From Nemopilema nomurai (taxonomy: Eukaryota; Cnidaria; Scyphozoa; Rhizostomeae; Rhizostomatidae), in assembly GCA_003864495.1 (NCBI GenBank), contig ML133437.1:1984001-2048000 (forward strand): a stretch of DNA of 64,000 bases, written 5' to 3'. The notes under the pieces were generated by a model. The model searched no databases. It saw only the letters and a program-made list of their open reading frames with translations, and had not been told where the DNA came from. The translations under genes and the position numbers were made by a program. Shown piece by piece: positions 33,228 to 44,642 of the stretch (its first letter is position 1; each line of letters starts with the position of its first letter).

Positions 33228-36200
33228 ATGGGAAGGCCTGGATCTGTCTCTGGAGAAGAAGACAGCTTCGTCTTCAAGTACTGTCTTTCTGCACTTGCTG
33301 CAGGGGTTGCAGAAACAGGTAAGTAACTTTGCAAGAGTTTCATAAAGTGTCGATACAGATTAGCTGTCCTTTTTATGCCCAGTTCTCTGCATCGTATGTA
33401 GACGCCACTAATCCAACTTAGATGTTGCACGTTGTATATAAACAAACAGACCTTTCCATTCTGATACAGATACATCTAAAGCCAATGCACTTATATAATA
33501 ATCATTACCTGCATCATTTGCTTGTTTATATGCAAGTCTATAGTTGGTGATTGGAGGCAGGGGTGCAGGAAACACCTTGTCTTTGGTAGCTGGTTGGTAG
33601 CAAAAAGCGTGCCTGAATGAAAAAGCCTCTCTCTTTGTAAGTTTGTACCTAATAGAGGTACGTCTCGAGACTCTTAAATTTAAAAACAACACATTAATCT
33701 TCCAATGTGAGACATTCTAGGGTTACCTTTCTACAAAACCTTCTAGGATTTTTCAATCCTAGAAAAAATCACGTCTTTTTTGGTTTAATGCCTTTTTAAT
33801 GCCCTTTACATGGTGCAAGCTGTTACAATCATGTGATCAGAAGATCACCCCAAATCTATCAACTTGTGTTTCTTATTCTTGAGCTAGTGATCACAGAATG
33901 TTGCAACAAAACTTTTAGCTACCAAATTTTACTCAAAAAAGTAACAGGATTCAGTTTGATCCAATCTCAGTGTGAAAAACTGCAAGTAAGCAAACTGCAA
34001 GATGGTTGCAATAATCAAACTAAATAGTGGTACACAGAAAAGAAGGTTTCCCTGTGTCACTCAGTGTTACCCTATAGCTGCTAGAAATTATGAAGGTGGT
34101 ATTTAGTGACAAAGCTTAAGGGCAAATCCTTTGGGGTGAAACTAAAATACAAAAAGGCAACAAGCTAATGTGATTAAGCTTACTAGCACAGTGATGGTGG
34201 ATTGTGTAATGAAAGTTTTTGTCCATAATTTTCATCAATAATGTCAGGAAAGGCACACAAAACAGAATGTGGCAAAATAACACCAGTTGAAATTTTCACA
34301 ACACAGTGAACAGTTAAAAAACTAAACCCCCAAAGGTCTCAAAGGTATCAAATGACCTTGATATTTCATTGTAATACTACCTGGTCATAATCTTCTTTTT
34401 ATAAAGAGACAGTATTTTGTAGATGTATATAGATGTAACATAATGTGAATTGCTGCTATAAACCATTTTCCGAAATTTTATTTTGTGAACAAACATCCAA
34501 ACCATGTAATCTTGCCATTGTTGCAATTATTTGACATCAGTCATTCTACAAAAATGTAGTTACAAGTGGATGCTTTTTCAAATAGTGACATTCCCTTTGG
34601 ATATAACAAAAACAAGGCTTCAAACACAAGGTGAAGTAGCTGCTCAATTGGCCGGGAAAGCTTCAGGAAAGAAACCCCCATACAGGGGTATGATAAGGAC
34701 AGCTATTGGCATAGGTACGTACGAGTTAACCCACCAACTTTAGTTGGACCTAATTTTGTATGAAAACTTTTCTTGAGATTTTTTCAATACTTAAAAAGTG
34801 AAGTTATTCTATCTCGCTTGCATTTTACCTGTGAACTATTTCTTGTTTTCATACTTATGTAATATTCATAAAAATGTTTAGTCCTCCTTACTTGAAACTT
34901 CCTAATTCATTTTCTTTTTTAATTTAGAGATTCATTTGTGCATATTTTTTTCATTTCTTATACTGGTAGTGCTGAAGGAGTTTGCAAGAGGAAACATATG
35001 CCAGATCATAGATTGTATGCAATAAAGTAGCAGCTTCAACAGCCAAATGACATGGTTCTTAACTTTTTTATTTTCAATGATTCATATTCTGTCTCGTTAG
35101 CTAATGAGGAAGGAATTTCAAGATTATGGCTTGGCATTACTCCAGCTGTCCTCAGGCATGTTGGTATGTCTGTGTGACTTTTCTCTTTATGTAAAGATTT
35201 TTATAGTCAAGGATGTTGTAGAAGAAGATTGATATTAGCTTTATCATGAATCCATATTTTATTTCTCTTCTTTGAAGTTCAAAAAATTCTGTTAGAGATA
35301 GAGTTGCCTAGCTATCACATTATTGTTCATATTCTGATCAAATACAAAGTGAGGAACAAAGTAGTTGTACACAACTCAGGGGTGTGTTTTAACGATTGCA
35401 AAGCCTTGGAGACAGTGGCAATGAAATTTATTGTCAATTGTGATATAAGAACAAATATGCTTTGTTTTGAAGCAAATGTTTATAGTATCATCTATTGTCT
35501 TTCTGGAACAAAGCTTTCATATCCTACATCTTTTCAAGTTTGCGAATGATATTACTGGTGTAGTAGTGAAGTGTCTCAAACTTTCTGTGCAGTGTACTCA
35601 GGGTGCAGAATGGGTTTCTACGAATATTTGCGGGATAATGTGTTAAAAAAGGATGAAGATGGATATTTTCCTTTATGGTGAGCTCTCTTGCTTAACAACT
35701 GCTCTTTTGCCCCCCTTGTAAAAAAATTAACTGTCCTTTGTGCTTTGTTTCAAATTTTCTCAAACATGTTCATCCTGGCTTCATTTTATCCAATTCTTCC
35801 AGGTTGACACTAGAAGTGCTATCTGACTAGAACTGTATTTTCTTCACTTATAATGTGTCTCTTATCTTGTGATGCCTCATCTTCTCTTGGGAAGCCTCAT
35901 CTTCTCTTTCAATGGCTCTTCTTATCCTTCAATATCTCTTCTTTAGTCTATGTAATATGAGGCGTGCGATCGCCTCCACACACGCGCAAATTGTCCAAGG
36001 CTTGCTAATCATAACACGCGCAAAACAAAGAATTTGCCACAAAAATTTTCAAATTGCTTATGTTTCGAAGATTTTCAAAGCAGCGGTAACTCAAAGTCGC
36101 CAAATTAGGTCTCCTTAAAAGCAGCACCCAGTTCTTGACAACAGGCATGAGAAACAACCGATAAAAAGCGGTTCGCATCGCACGCGATCGCACGCGCAAA

Positions 36201-39200
36201 GTAACCAAGGCGTGCGAAATGCCGCACGTGGCCTATTTTCATATTACAAAAACTGCTTCTTGTCATGCAATATCTCTTCTTTCTTATAATGTCCTCCCTT
36301 ATTTTGCAATGTCTCTTTCTTTTCTTGTGATGTCATTTCTCCTCTTGTGGCGTCTTTTCTTCACTGTCTGTCTCCTTTCGCTGTCTCTTCTTCTCTTGTT
36401 ATTTCTCTTTGCCTGTTATGAACCTTGTTATCTTGTAATTCTCTCTTATTTTTCAATGCCTCTTCTTCTTGTGCAGTAATGTCTTTACTTTTATTCCAAA
36501 TGTTAATGTTTGTTTGTATTCTTTTCCATTTTGTTTCCTCTTATTGTTCGAAGTGCTAACACTGCAATTACTTTCATGATAGGAAGTCGATTGTAGGTGG
36601 GCTAAGCGCAGGGGCTGCGGCCCAGTTTATTGCCAGTCCAACAGACCTTGTCAAGGTTCAAATGCAGACGGAAGGGCGAAGAGCATTGGAAGGGAAACCA
36701 AGAAGGTATGATTATTATGATAGCTACATTCAAACCATGGCGAATCTTATGTCAATCTAGTAACTGAATAATATTAACTGAGTAATAAGGTTAATTAATG
36801 CCACCCCATGATCATCTGTTTTGTGCACAGTTTGGAACATCCACCAACATGACTGCTTCTATAAACCTGACCTTCATATTTCATGTGCAGATAACAGAAG
36901 GTTAAGGTACTCTATCTCTATTTATCCACCTGAACCAACTTTTCTGGTGAAAAGCCAGTTTATGCATAATTTCAGCGAAGATAAGATACATGTTAGGATG
37001 TCCCATTGGTCATTATTAAACCACAGGTTTTTAAACCTTTTTGTACAGAGTGAAGAATACTTTGCATGCATTCAAGAAAATCAGTGCACGGTATGGAATT
37101 CTCGGCTTATGGAAAGGATGGCTCCCAAATGTACAAAGAGCGGCAATTGTGAATTTAGGAGGTGAGGCCCGGTGCATTTTTGGAAGTTGATTAACCTCCC
37201 TTTCAATTTAGCCCCACAGCCAAAACACAGTTTGAAACATGAATAGCAGCATTTGTCTTTATTGACAATTTGTCACACAAAGTGAGATTTTGATGTTGTC
37301 AAAACTCTAGAGTATTGCAAATTATAATTATAACCGCAATAGTGGTTAAAGTATTGTAAGGGTCGCGGTAGCTGAGAGGCTAAGATGCTTGATTGCAGTG
37401 TCAGCGGCTTCAATCCCGACTGGCGGCCGCCCCTCTGTTCACTCAGGTGAAATTGGGTACCCAGTTGAAACATACAGGAAAGGGAAAAGGCAGCCTGAAA
37501 AGGAGCTGGCCACGCAATTCTACATCATGCCGCGGTTCAACACGATGCTCCACCAACAGCGCGTTCCCCAACGTTCTATATCTGATACTGGACTAGCCTC
37601 TACCTTCATAGTAATAACGGAGTTATGATAAACAAACAGAGTTTTTCTTCCTCTGGTAGTTACGAAACAAATGGGAAATGATTTCTTATGTAGGGTTTGG
37701 CTCGTGTGCAATAACAGCATAACGTAGTTGAAATATTTGTTTTTCAGATCTGACAACGTACGACAGTGCCAAGCATTTCATTTTGAGGAATACGTCATTA
37801 CATGATAACTACGTCACCCATGCTCTGGCCAGGTCTGTTTCATGATCACATGTCCACCGATTTCTATCATATCATCATGTGGATACGTTCGCGCCGAAGG
37901 TATCTTTGAGAATCCCCCCTTGGTTGTGTATCAACAAAAGAAGGCAGATGATGTACTTGTCGTACCAGCTTTTGTGATTAATCAAGCAATGATTTTCAAT
38001 TATTGGATGGTCAAATTTACAAAACGTTTGCGAAAGCAAAGCATTCTGATTTTGATTAGGAGAGGCACCTCTTTCTTTAGCTTAATATCATCGTTGATAG
38101 TAATGTCTCATCTGGGCAAGTAATCTCTCATGTTTTAAGGCATGTCTTTATGGGATCCTCAACTACACTGCATTAGATTTTATGATGTTTGACAATCCTT
38201 AATTATTTTTGCTCATATCTTGAGCAGATTTGGTCATTTTGTGGCTTCCCTTTTAAATATTTAAAGAAGCTTTAGAGATTTTGTTATTTTTCCACCTGTT
38301 GTTAATCTGTTTATGTGTCAAAATATTTTTTTTGAAATTAAACTATTTTCAGAGCGCTTTTCTTTCTTCGGATCTGACAAAAAAGATGTATCCGCTTCTG
38401 AGGCGTTTTTTATGTTAAATTTTTATTTATATTTTCTTTCAACCAACAAGAATGTCTCTATAAAAATAAATATATACCAGAACTCTTGTTTTTAATAGAA
38501 GCCAAGTCTGTTCCATTTTATGTGTGTGTTTTTGTCTCTTCCATAGTGTTTGTTCTGGGCTAGTAGCAGCAACTTTGGGGACCCCAGCTGACGTAATAAA
38601 AACTAGGATCATGAACAACCCATCGCTTTATAAAGGAACCATCGACTGCTTCAATAAATCAGTAAGTACCTTTCCAGTTTCGTTCTAGAATGCGTTAACT
38701 GATCAGCTATTGCTTGCTTGAAGTGCCTGGTTCTTATTAACGCAAAAGCGACATTTGAGCAACGTCACAAGTGAATTCTTTGGCTGGTTTGTAACCGCTG
38801 ACGGGAAAGCATATGCGCTAGGTGACAAGCTTGTTAATTGACCCAAACTTGTCTATTTTCCCCCTCTTATTCTCACTTTCAGTACCTGTCCTTGTTCTAA
38901 TTGCCCCCATGTTGTATTGATCCCGTCAATTTAGAAATATTGGGTCCAAAGTATACTCAACGTGTAGTTATATCATTTGCACTTTACATTTAATTCGTTT
39001 TTTATGCTCAGTGCGATGCAATATTGCAACTGCCATAAACTTGTTGCAACCTATTTCTGTACATAGCACCTCTAAGAATGGTGTCATCTTAATATAAGGC
39101 CTCGCTAGTCTTTCTCTTCGATCTTTTGTTCTGGCTCTCAAAATATGTTGCTTTGGGATATCCAATCTTCTTTCTTGATGCCGCCAACCCTTTAGATTGC

Positions 39201-40022
39201 CTTGTCTGCTGATGTCGAGGCATTACGTTGAAATCCCAGCAGATGTATTTTCCCTAGTTTACACACAAGTGGATCGGTGTATAGAAAGCAAACTAATAAA
39301 ACAGATCAAACGAAACATGCAATTTGCCCGTGGCAGAAGCACCTGTCGACCTGCTAAGAATGTGCACACAGAAGCACTGATTATCATGGCAGCATACAAA
39401 CTGTTAATGAATGATTCGCTTTTTAATCGAAGGTTAAACACGAAGGTTTCTTTTCATTGTACAAAGGATTCATTCCAACGTGGTCGCGAATGGTAAGTGG
39501 ATAACAACTCATCTTATTCGGATTGGCAGACATGCTCATGTAGACTCTAGAGCTTTCTACAGATTTCGTTGTAATAATAGTCAGTCGGTTCAAAAATAGC
39601 TCTGTACATGAAATAACTTTTTACAATAATGAGTCAAACTTAACTTCGGTGATGGGGTTATTTTTCTGAAATATAATTATTCACCTTGACGCACGCCATA
39701 CACCTAACTCGATGTTTATTCTTGTCAATTCGCCAAAACAATATTTTATTCGGGAGTTTGCACTCAGCCACACCCACTGCCCCCGTCAATTGCAGTCTTT
39801 CTCCTTTCTTCTAGCAAAGGACATTAGATTTAATTTACCTGCCCACCTTTCTTATTGCATAGAGACCTGGTGATTGGACCTGGATATCATCTAATTTGTG
39901 TTCCTTTTGTTGGCTTTGACTCCGCATTAATTGGTTCCTTTTTTCCCTAGGCACCTTGGTCGCTGACCTTCTGGCTAGTTTACGAACAAATTAGGCGACT
40001 ATGCGGCACTTCAAGCTTCTAG
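33228..40022 (+). CDS. SLC25A27: Mitochondrial uncoupling protein 4-like carrier (10 exons)
   Basis: Inner-membrane SLC25 carrier; UCP4 proteins transport protons or anions and lower membrane potential. Exons: 33228-33318, 34586-34714, 35101-35163, 35593-35677, 36583-36705, 37049-37161, 37748-37832, 38547-38661, 39433-39492, 39951-40022. All are in phase; 311 aa (human UCP4 323). The three carrier repeats each show the PX(D/E)XX(K/R) signature: [12 protein letters not shown] (P34), [10 protein letters not shown] (P142), [11 protein letters not shown] (P243). The UCP4-type segments [23 protein letters not shown] and GLWKGWVP-like ([20 protein letters not shown]) identify the branch. The C-terminus is [19 protein letters not shown]. 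One oddity: TWSRM occurs where carriers of this branch usually read TWLRM. Introns carry a CpG-rich fold-back (intron 4) and a SINE (intron 6). An AATAAA lies at 40324-40329. Confidence 0.94.
35870..36480. repeat. Degenerate pyrimidine-rich tandem repeat in UCP4 intron 4
   Basis: Both sides of the fold-back element consist of loosely repeated 15-25-base units such as ATGTCTCTTCTTTTCTTGTG and CCTCATCTTCTCTT. The sequence is strongly C+T-biased on the + strand and the units are too degenerate to give a firm period. The fold-back probably inserted into this tract. Confidence 0.5.
35951..36248. mobile_element. CpG-rich fold-back element in UCP4 intron 4
   Basis: TGTAATATGA at 35951-35960 is inverted as TCATATTACA at 36239-36248. 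Just inside the left end GCGTGCGATCGC (about 35962-35973) is inverted at about 36184-36195. A direct repeat CACGCGCAAA...CCAAGG also occurs near both ends (about 35981-36000 and 36191-36210). The block is rich in CpG, unlike the AT-rich, pyrimidine-repeat intron around it. I read it as a short non-autonomous insertion, class undetermined. Confidence 0.5.
37357..37560 (+). mobile_element. tRNA-derived SINE in UCP4 intron 6
   Basis: The head looks like a degenerate tRNA. It begins GGTCGCGGTAGCTGAGAGG, whose TAGCTGAGAGG is a good RNA polymerase III box A. About 45 bases later CTTCAATCCCGACTGG gives a box B. The first six bases can pair with GGCGGCC after box B, as in an acceptor stem. The anticodon arm is weak, so a functional tRNA is unlikely. 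A tRNA-unrelated body follows (CTCTGTTCACTCAGGTGAAA, then GGGTACC), a wording common in animal SINEs. The 3' boundary is approximate. Confidence 0.65.
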
Positions 40023-41884
40023 CGTTCAGATGTATTTTCATTGTGAGCTCAGAAAAGACTGTCACAGTATTAAACAAAAATAAATTTCCAAAGGATCTAC
40101 TTTCTTTCTATGGGGAATAGAAAATTTTATTTTTTCAAAGAATTTCTAGTACAGTAGCATAGTCAAAATGACCTGCTAAGAAGCCACCAGTTGTCTAGTT
40201 AAATGAATTAGTTTGCCTGAAATCAAAGCAAGGCGAGAAAGCGTTGCGAATAGAATTCACCTTGTCAAAATTCGCCACGTTCCACAACGTTTGCTTTGCA
40301 ATAGGAAGAATTAAATGATTTCCAATAAAGTCTTCTATGGTTTTCTGTCTTTTAAATGTGCGTGGAAAAGTGAATGATAATTACAATTATTTGAATGCTG
40401 ATAATGAATATAAGTTTAGTGTATTTTTGTCGAGGTGAAACGAAAGAGCAAGCTCAACTTAGAACGATAGTTTATGTTGGTAGGGCGGACACAGCATTGC
40501 GTAATTTCTTCTGTTTTGCACATCATATACGACTATGTACGAATAATGCACTTGCAGATTCTCGAATTATCAACTGTTGACATCAATATTTCTGTAAGAT
40601 GCGAGTTCTTTGCATATAAATATTTAACTGTTCAATTACATACACAAACTATTTTCAAATTTACGACCGTTGAGAGTTCACTGCGACGCCATTAACTTTT
40701 TTGACCCCTTGACCAAGGGGATGTTCACCTTGCCTATGTGACGTCATCCTTACATTTCCCCCTTAACGTTATGCGAGCACCCCTGGTTTCTGACAAGCGC
40801 TGTCTTTTTTAAGCTTTTAACCGGGCTCTTTTGCTGAATCTGTTGGCCCGTTTGCGTGTATCCCCCGAGTGACTAGATAGCTTTCGCTGTCTCTTTCAAA
40901 TAATACGGTATATCTGATTGCGTTATTAGAAGCCCAGTTGTAATCAACAGAATACGTAGTAAACGACGAAGCTGTATAAACTAGGATACTCGTTTGTTTG
41001 AACATCGTGGAGCCAGTTCAAATCTAATGTTTATATATACAGTGTCATTTTGTAGAATTCATTTCATAAATTCGTTTTGCGCGATCCGTGTCGTTTTCTG
41101 TGCCTCTAATGCTGCAAGTTAGATATCCTGGCTGAAAGTCGACGATTAAATGCCCTGCTTCACCTTAATTTATAGAAATTTCGCTTATCTGCTTAGCGAA
41201 TATTAAGTTATTGGTGTGATAACATGTACTGGATTGAATCAAGCTTATCTTTTTTTAATACAACAACATAAAGACATTAATGCTTTAGGGTTTCGAAATT
41301 CACGGTTTAATATTACAAAATTTATATTTTTCTTCATTATTGCTCCCTCGTTATTCTTTAATGCAGACCACTAGAAACTGATCTTTGAAAAGAATGACGT
41401 AATTATTGATGACGTAGTTTTTCTTGAACATCATTAGATTTGAGGGGACAGATTTTGCATAGAATAGTTGAGTATATTGTCATAGCCTTAAGAATTGGAT
41501 GTCTTAAGGAGAGTCGTTGATAAGAAAATCAAGAGGCTACCGCTGTTAATTTTCGAAATGATTTGGTCCTAGTCAACGGGCCTGAATAAAGCTTCCTTCC
41601 TTGAATCAAAGATGTAGCATGCAATGCCACTTCCATAAACGCCAGTGCCCTTGAGATTCAAGGGGCAGGTTATCAACTAGGAGTTTCACTGCGGTATTTC
41701 AGTCTTATAAGAACAAAGTTAGAAATTTGCTCTCTATACTTTGATATCGTAAGAGATTATTTAACTTTACTATAAGCATAGATCTGAACTTGGGTGGAAA
41801 GTTCATGATGACGATTATCGTTATTGATGTTGATGTGTTTTCATCCAGTGAAACACAAAAGCTTTGAATAGTGCTGGTGTATAC
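40023..41884. other. Intergenic region between UCP4 and Kv channel 3' ends
   Basis: About 1.9 kb between two convergent genes. It holds the UCP4 poly(A) signal AATAAA at 40324-40329, a CCCCTTGACCAAGGGG hairpin near 40705-40720 and one TGACGTCA near 40738. No protein-like frame was found. Confidence 0.5.
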
Positions 41885-43006
41885 TCAAAACTTCCTTTCC
41901 CCTTCGCCCTTTCCGTAGAAGCTTACGAGTTTAGTCACCACGGATAGGACTGGCAGCGAAATGGTCAGGGCACCAAATATCATGAAGAACGCGGCGATGA
42001 CCTTGCCCATGTCGCTCTTCGGAATTATGTCGCCATACCCGAGGACAACGACTGTTTGCAGCGCCCACCACATCGACTCGGGCACGCTGGTGAACTTGGT
42101 GCCGGCAGTGCCCATCTCGACAAAGTACAGCAGGCTGCCTCCGATTATGACAACAATAAGCAGACATAGCAAGAGCAGCCCAAAGTCGTTCAAACTGGAA
42201 GCCATGATGTTTTTAAGCAGCTTCATTCGCTGCGAGGAGCTGAAAACTTTGAGGAAGCGAATGAGTCTGACCAATCGAAGCTGCCTCATTAGCCGCATCA
42301 TAGCGAGGCTCGCGCTCGAAGGGTAGAGGGAGCAGACTAAATATGGCAGCGAGGTGAAAAGGTCGATCATGTTCAGTGGCTTTTTGATGAATTTTGAGAA
42401 CTCCGTAGTGCACACGAACCTTAAACAGTACTCTAGGGAAAAGAACGACGTAAACACCAGGTCCGCGTAATACCACCAGCCCCCCGGGAGCTCCTCTTTG
42501 AACAAAGTCTGTGCACAGCTAAATGCACACCACAACGTAAGGACGCTCACAGAAACGATGCCATAAGCAAAAGATTTTGTCGAGCTTTCAGGCTGATCAA
42601 GAATTTGCCACATCCTCCCGCGAATAGAGCAGGGAATGGCGACAGGAATGACCTTGTCCTTCATTGGTAACCCCTCGTTTTGTTTCATCAAGTTAATGTA
42701 CTTTTCTGGGATCCCGTAATACAGACATTCGTTTTCGAATTCTTCTATAGTTAATTCCGGGGGTCTAATCAGTTTGCCGTACGACTGATAGAAAAACAAA
42801 ATAGCTTCGAAAGCAAAGCGGTTTCGATCGAAGTAGTACCTCTGGGTATCCATGCAGAGATGCTGCCATAATTTGCTTGGGTTTCCGAGCATTGTCGTAG
42901 GGAACCTTTCCACCGTCTCCGTCCATGTCTCAAATGTCGTTCCGCTCACGTTGAAGACTATTCTGCGCCGGAGACTTCTTTTCTCACTTCCTGAATGCTC
43001 CATCAT
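41885..43006 (-). CDS. Shaker-type voltage-gated potassium channel subunit, intronless
   Basis: A plasma-membrane Kv alpha subunit of 373 aa from one exon. The N-terminal T1 tetramerisation domain (about 15-105) has FNVSGTTFETW, FPTTMLGNP and FDRNRFAFEAILFFYQS, close to the Kv1 pattern. S1 about 145-168, S2 about 179-199 (EYCLRF), S3 about 211-228. S4 about 236-254 has Arg/Lys at every third place (R238, R241, R244, R247, R250, K253), so voltage sensing should be intact. S5 about 272-296. The pore helix is WWALQT, but the filter reads VVVLGYGD (319-326) where Kv channels have MTTVGYGD. S6 has PVL (352-354) in place of the PVP hinge. The C-terminus is short. The start is ATGATG at 43006. Candidates: a divergent Kv1 paralogue or a modulatory, heteromer-only subunit. 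Confidence 0.93.
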   Translation of the reverse strand: MMEHSGSEKRSLRRRIVFNVSGTTFETWTETVERFPTTMLGNPSKLWQHLCMDTQRYYFDRNRFAFEAILFFYQSYGKLIRPPELTIEEFENECLYYGIPEKYINLMKQNEGLPMKDKVIPVAIPCSIRGRMWQILDQPESSTKSFAYGIVSVSVLTLWCAFSCAQTLFKEELPGGWWYYADLVFTSFFSLEYCLRFVCTTEFSKFIKKPLNMIDLFTSLPYLVCSLYPSSASLAMMRLMRQLRLVRLIRFLKVFSSSQRMKLLKNIMASSLNDFGLLLLCLLIVVIIGGSLLYFVEMGTAGTKFTSVPESMWWALQTVVVLGYGDIIPKSDMGKVIAAFFMIFGALTISLPVLSVVTKLVSFYGKGEGERKF

Positions 43007-44551
43007 TCTTCATCAACAGTACATCACATGCGCTTAGTTTACTTCAATCTTCATGGCTCTGTGAACCTCTATTTCTAATTAGAATGTTGTACTATTCCGC
43101 AACTAGAGACAGACTAACTCGAACTCCGAATTCACTGATTTTGTCAACCTGCACTTGTGTTCAAAAAGACGATTTTACATGCAAGGTAAGCCGCAAGAGA
43201 TTCCAACTGCTGAAAGTTTGTGTCCTTCAATCCCAATGGTCCTGAGCGGCTCAGTTGGCCAAACACTGGAATGAAAGAAACTCGATTAACGATTCCCTGA
43301 TTGCAAAGCCTGCTTTGTTGCCCCGCAGCAGCATTGCCCCGCGGCTCCAACAAGAGATCCAGGAAATCAAAGATAACTTCGCTTCTATTCTGCAATGCAA
43401 ACAGTACCATGGCGAACAACGATTGCTAAGCAACAGGACAGCATCTGATGAAAGATTCGAATTAGGTTTGTGTTAAGACATACAAAGACATCGCACGGTT
43501 CGCCATGGAACTAGGTGAAGGAGCAGCCCAGAATTTAGCATCCGTTTGCTAGTTATCAACAATACATGGCTGGTTGTTATTCAAATACGTGTGGAGTGGG
43601 GCATTTTGTATATGATTATTATTTGTTTCATCTCATACAGCTATACAAAAATCTCGAGGGGTTATTGTAAACGTTATTGTTGCATTGAAGAATTCCTGTT
43701 CAGATAGGCACCCGTTTGAAGGAAGCACATATTATTGCACCATGTATTACAGGACAACAGGAAAATTCACCAGTAGCAGCGACTCACCAGTTTATAATCC
43801 GCTAGAGTTTATTTATCCTTATCAAGAACTTAATATGCAGAGAGAACTCTGATTATTATTAGATAGATAAGGATAAGTTGTCAATGACAAACCTTTTAAT
43901 GGTGGGATGAAAAGCATGAACGCTTCCCGCCTACAAGAGACGGTTTAATATTTTTTGTAGCATATCATCTTTAGAATTATCCAAAAACGTGCCTTCATAA
44001 AGAGTAGATACGGTTTTTCTAGTGAAACTATGACGTAGATATCTCCCGTACATTTTTAGGAGACAACTTTGATTGCTAGGAAATAAGTAAACACTCACCA
44101 GCAGAAAAACTCCTATCTTGTTTTCCATCTTTGGAGAGAGTGAGAATTTAACCAACAATCTTTAGCTCTCTGCAATATATTCCCAATGAAAGCCGACCGT
44201 TCAAGAAATCGATGGCTTCGAATAGATCAAGAGAGAGTGTGAATGAATAAAACAAGCCTCGGCCAGCATCGACAAGGAAGATCGCGTAAACAGGTGCCGC
44301 ATGCAAATCCTGGAATGCTCTTCATTTGTTAGATCTACTGTGTTTACTCCTCTCATACACGAAGATCGGCGACCATAATTGAGAACGGACAGTATTGTTC
44401 TGTTTGTTAATAGAACATGCCATGTGGTCAAATATTGATTTTGGGCTTCTGTTTCGGATGAAGCAAAAAGCGACAGTTCCTATTGTGAGCTCTGTGTCAA
44501 AGGTTTACCTGAAGAGGTGATAGGCGTGATCGCTGCCACACCATCACTTCA

Positions 44552-44642
44552 AATCAACCAATCAATAGTGAATCAACAGTGAATCAACAGCGAATCAACA
44601 GCGAATCAACAGCGAATCAACAGCGAATCAACAGCGAATCAC
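44552..44642. repeat. 11-bp tandem repeat
   Basis: About seven or eight consecutive copies of AATCAACAGCG, the first ones degenerate (AATCAACC, AATCAATAGTG, AATCAACAGTG) and the last five exact. It is a simple minisatellite in non-coding DNA. Confidence 0.85.

Noticed and set aside
37357..37430. Functional tRNA gene.
   Set aside because: Boxes A and B are good, but the anticodon arm does not pair properly and a SINE body follows directly.
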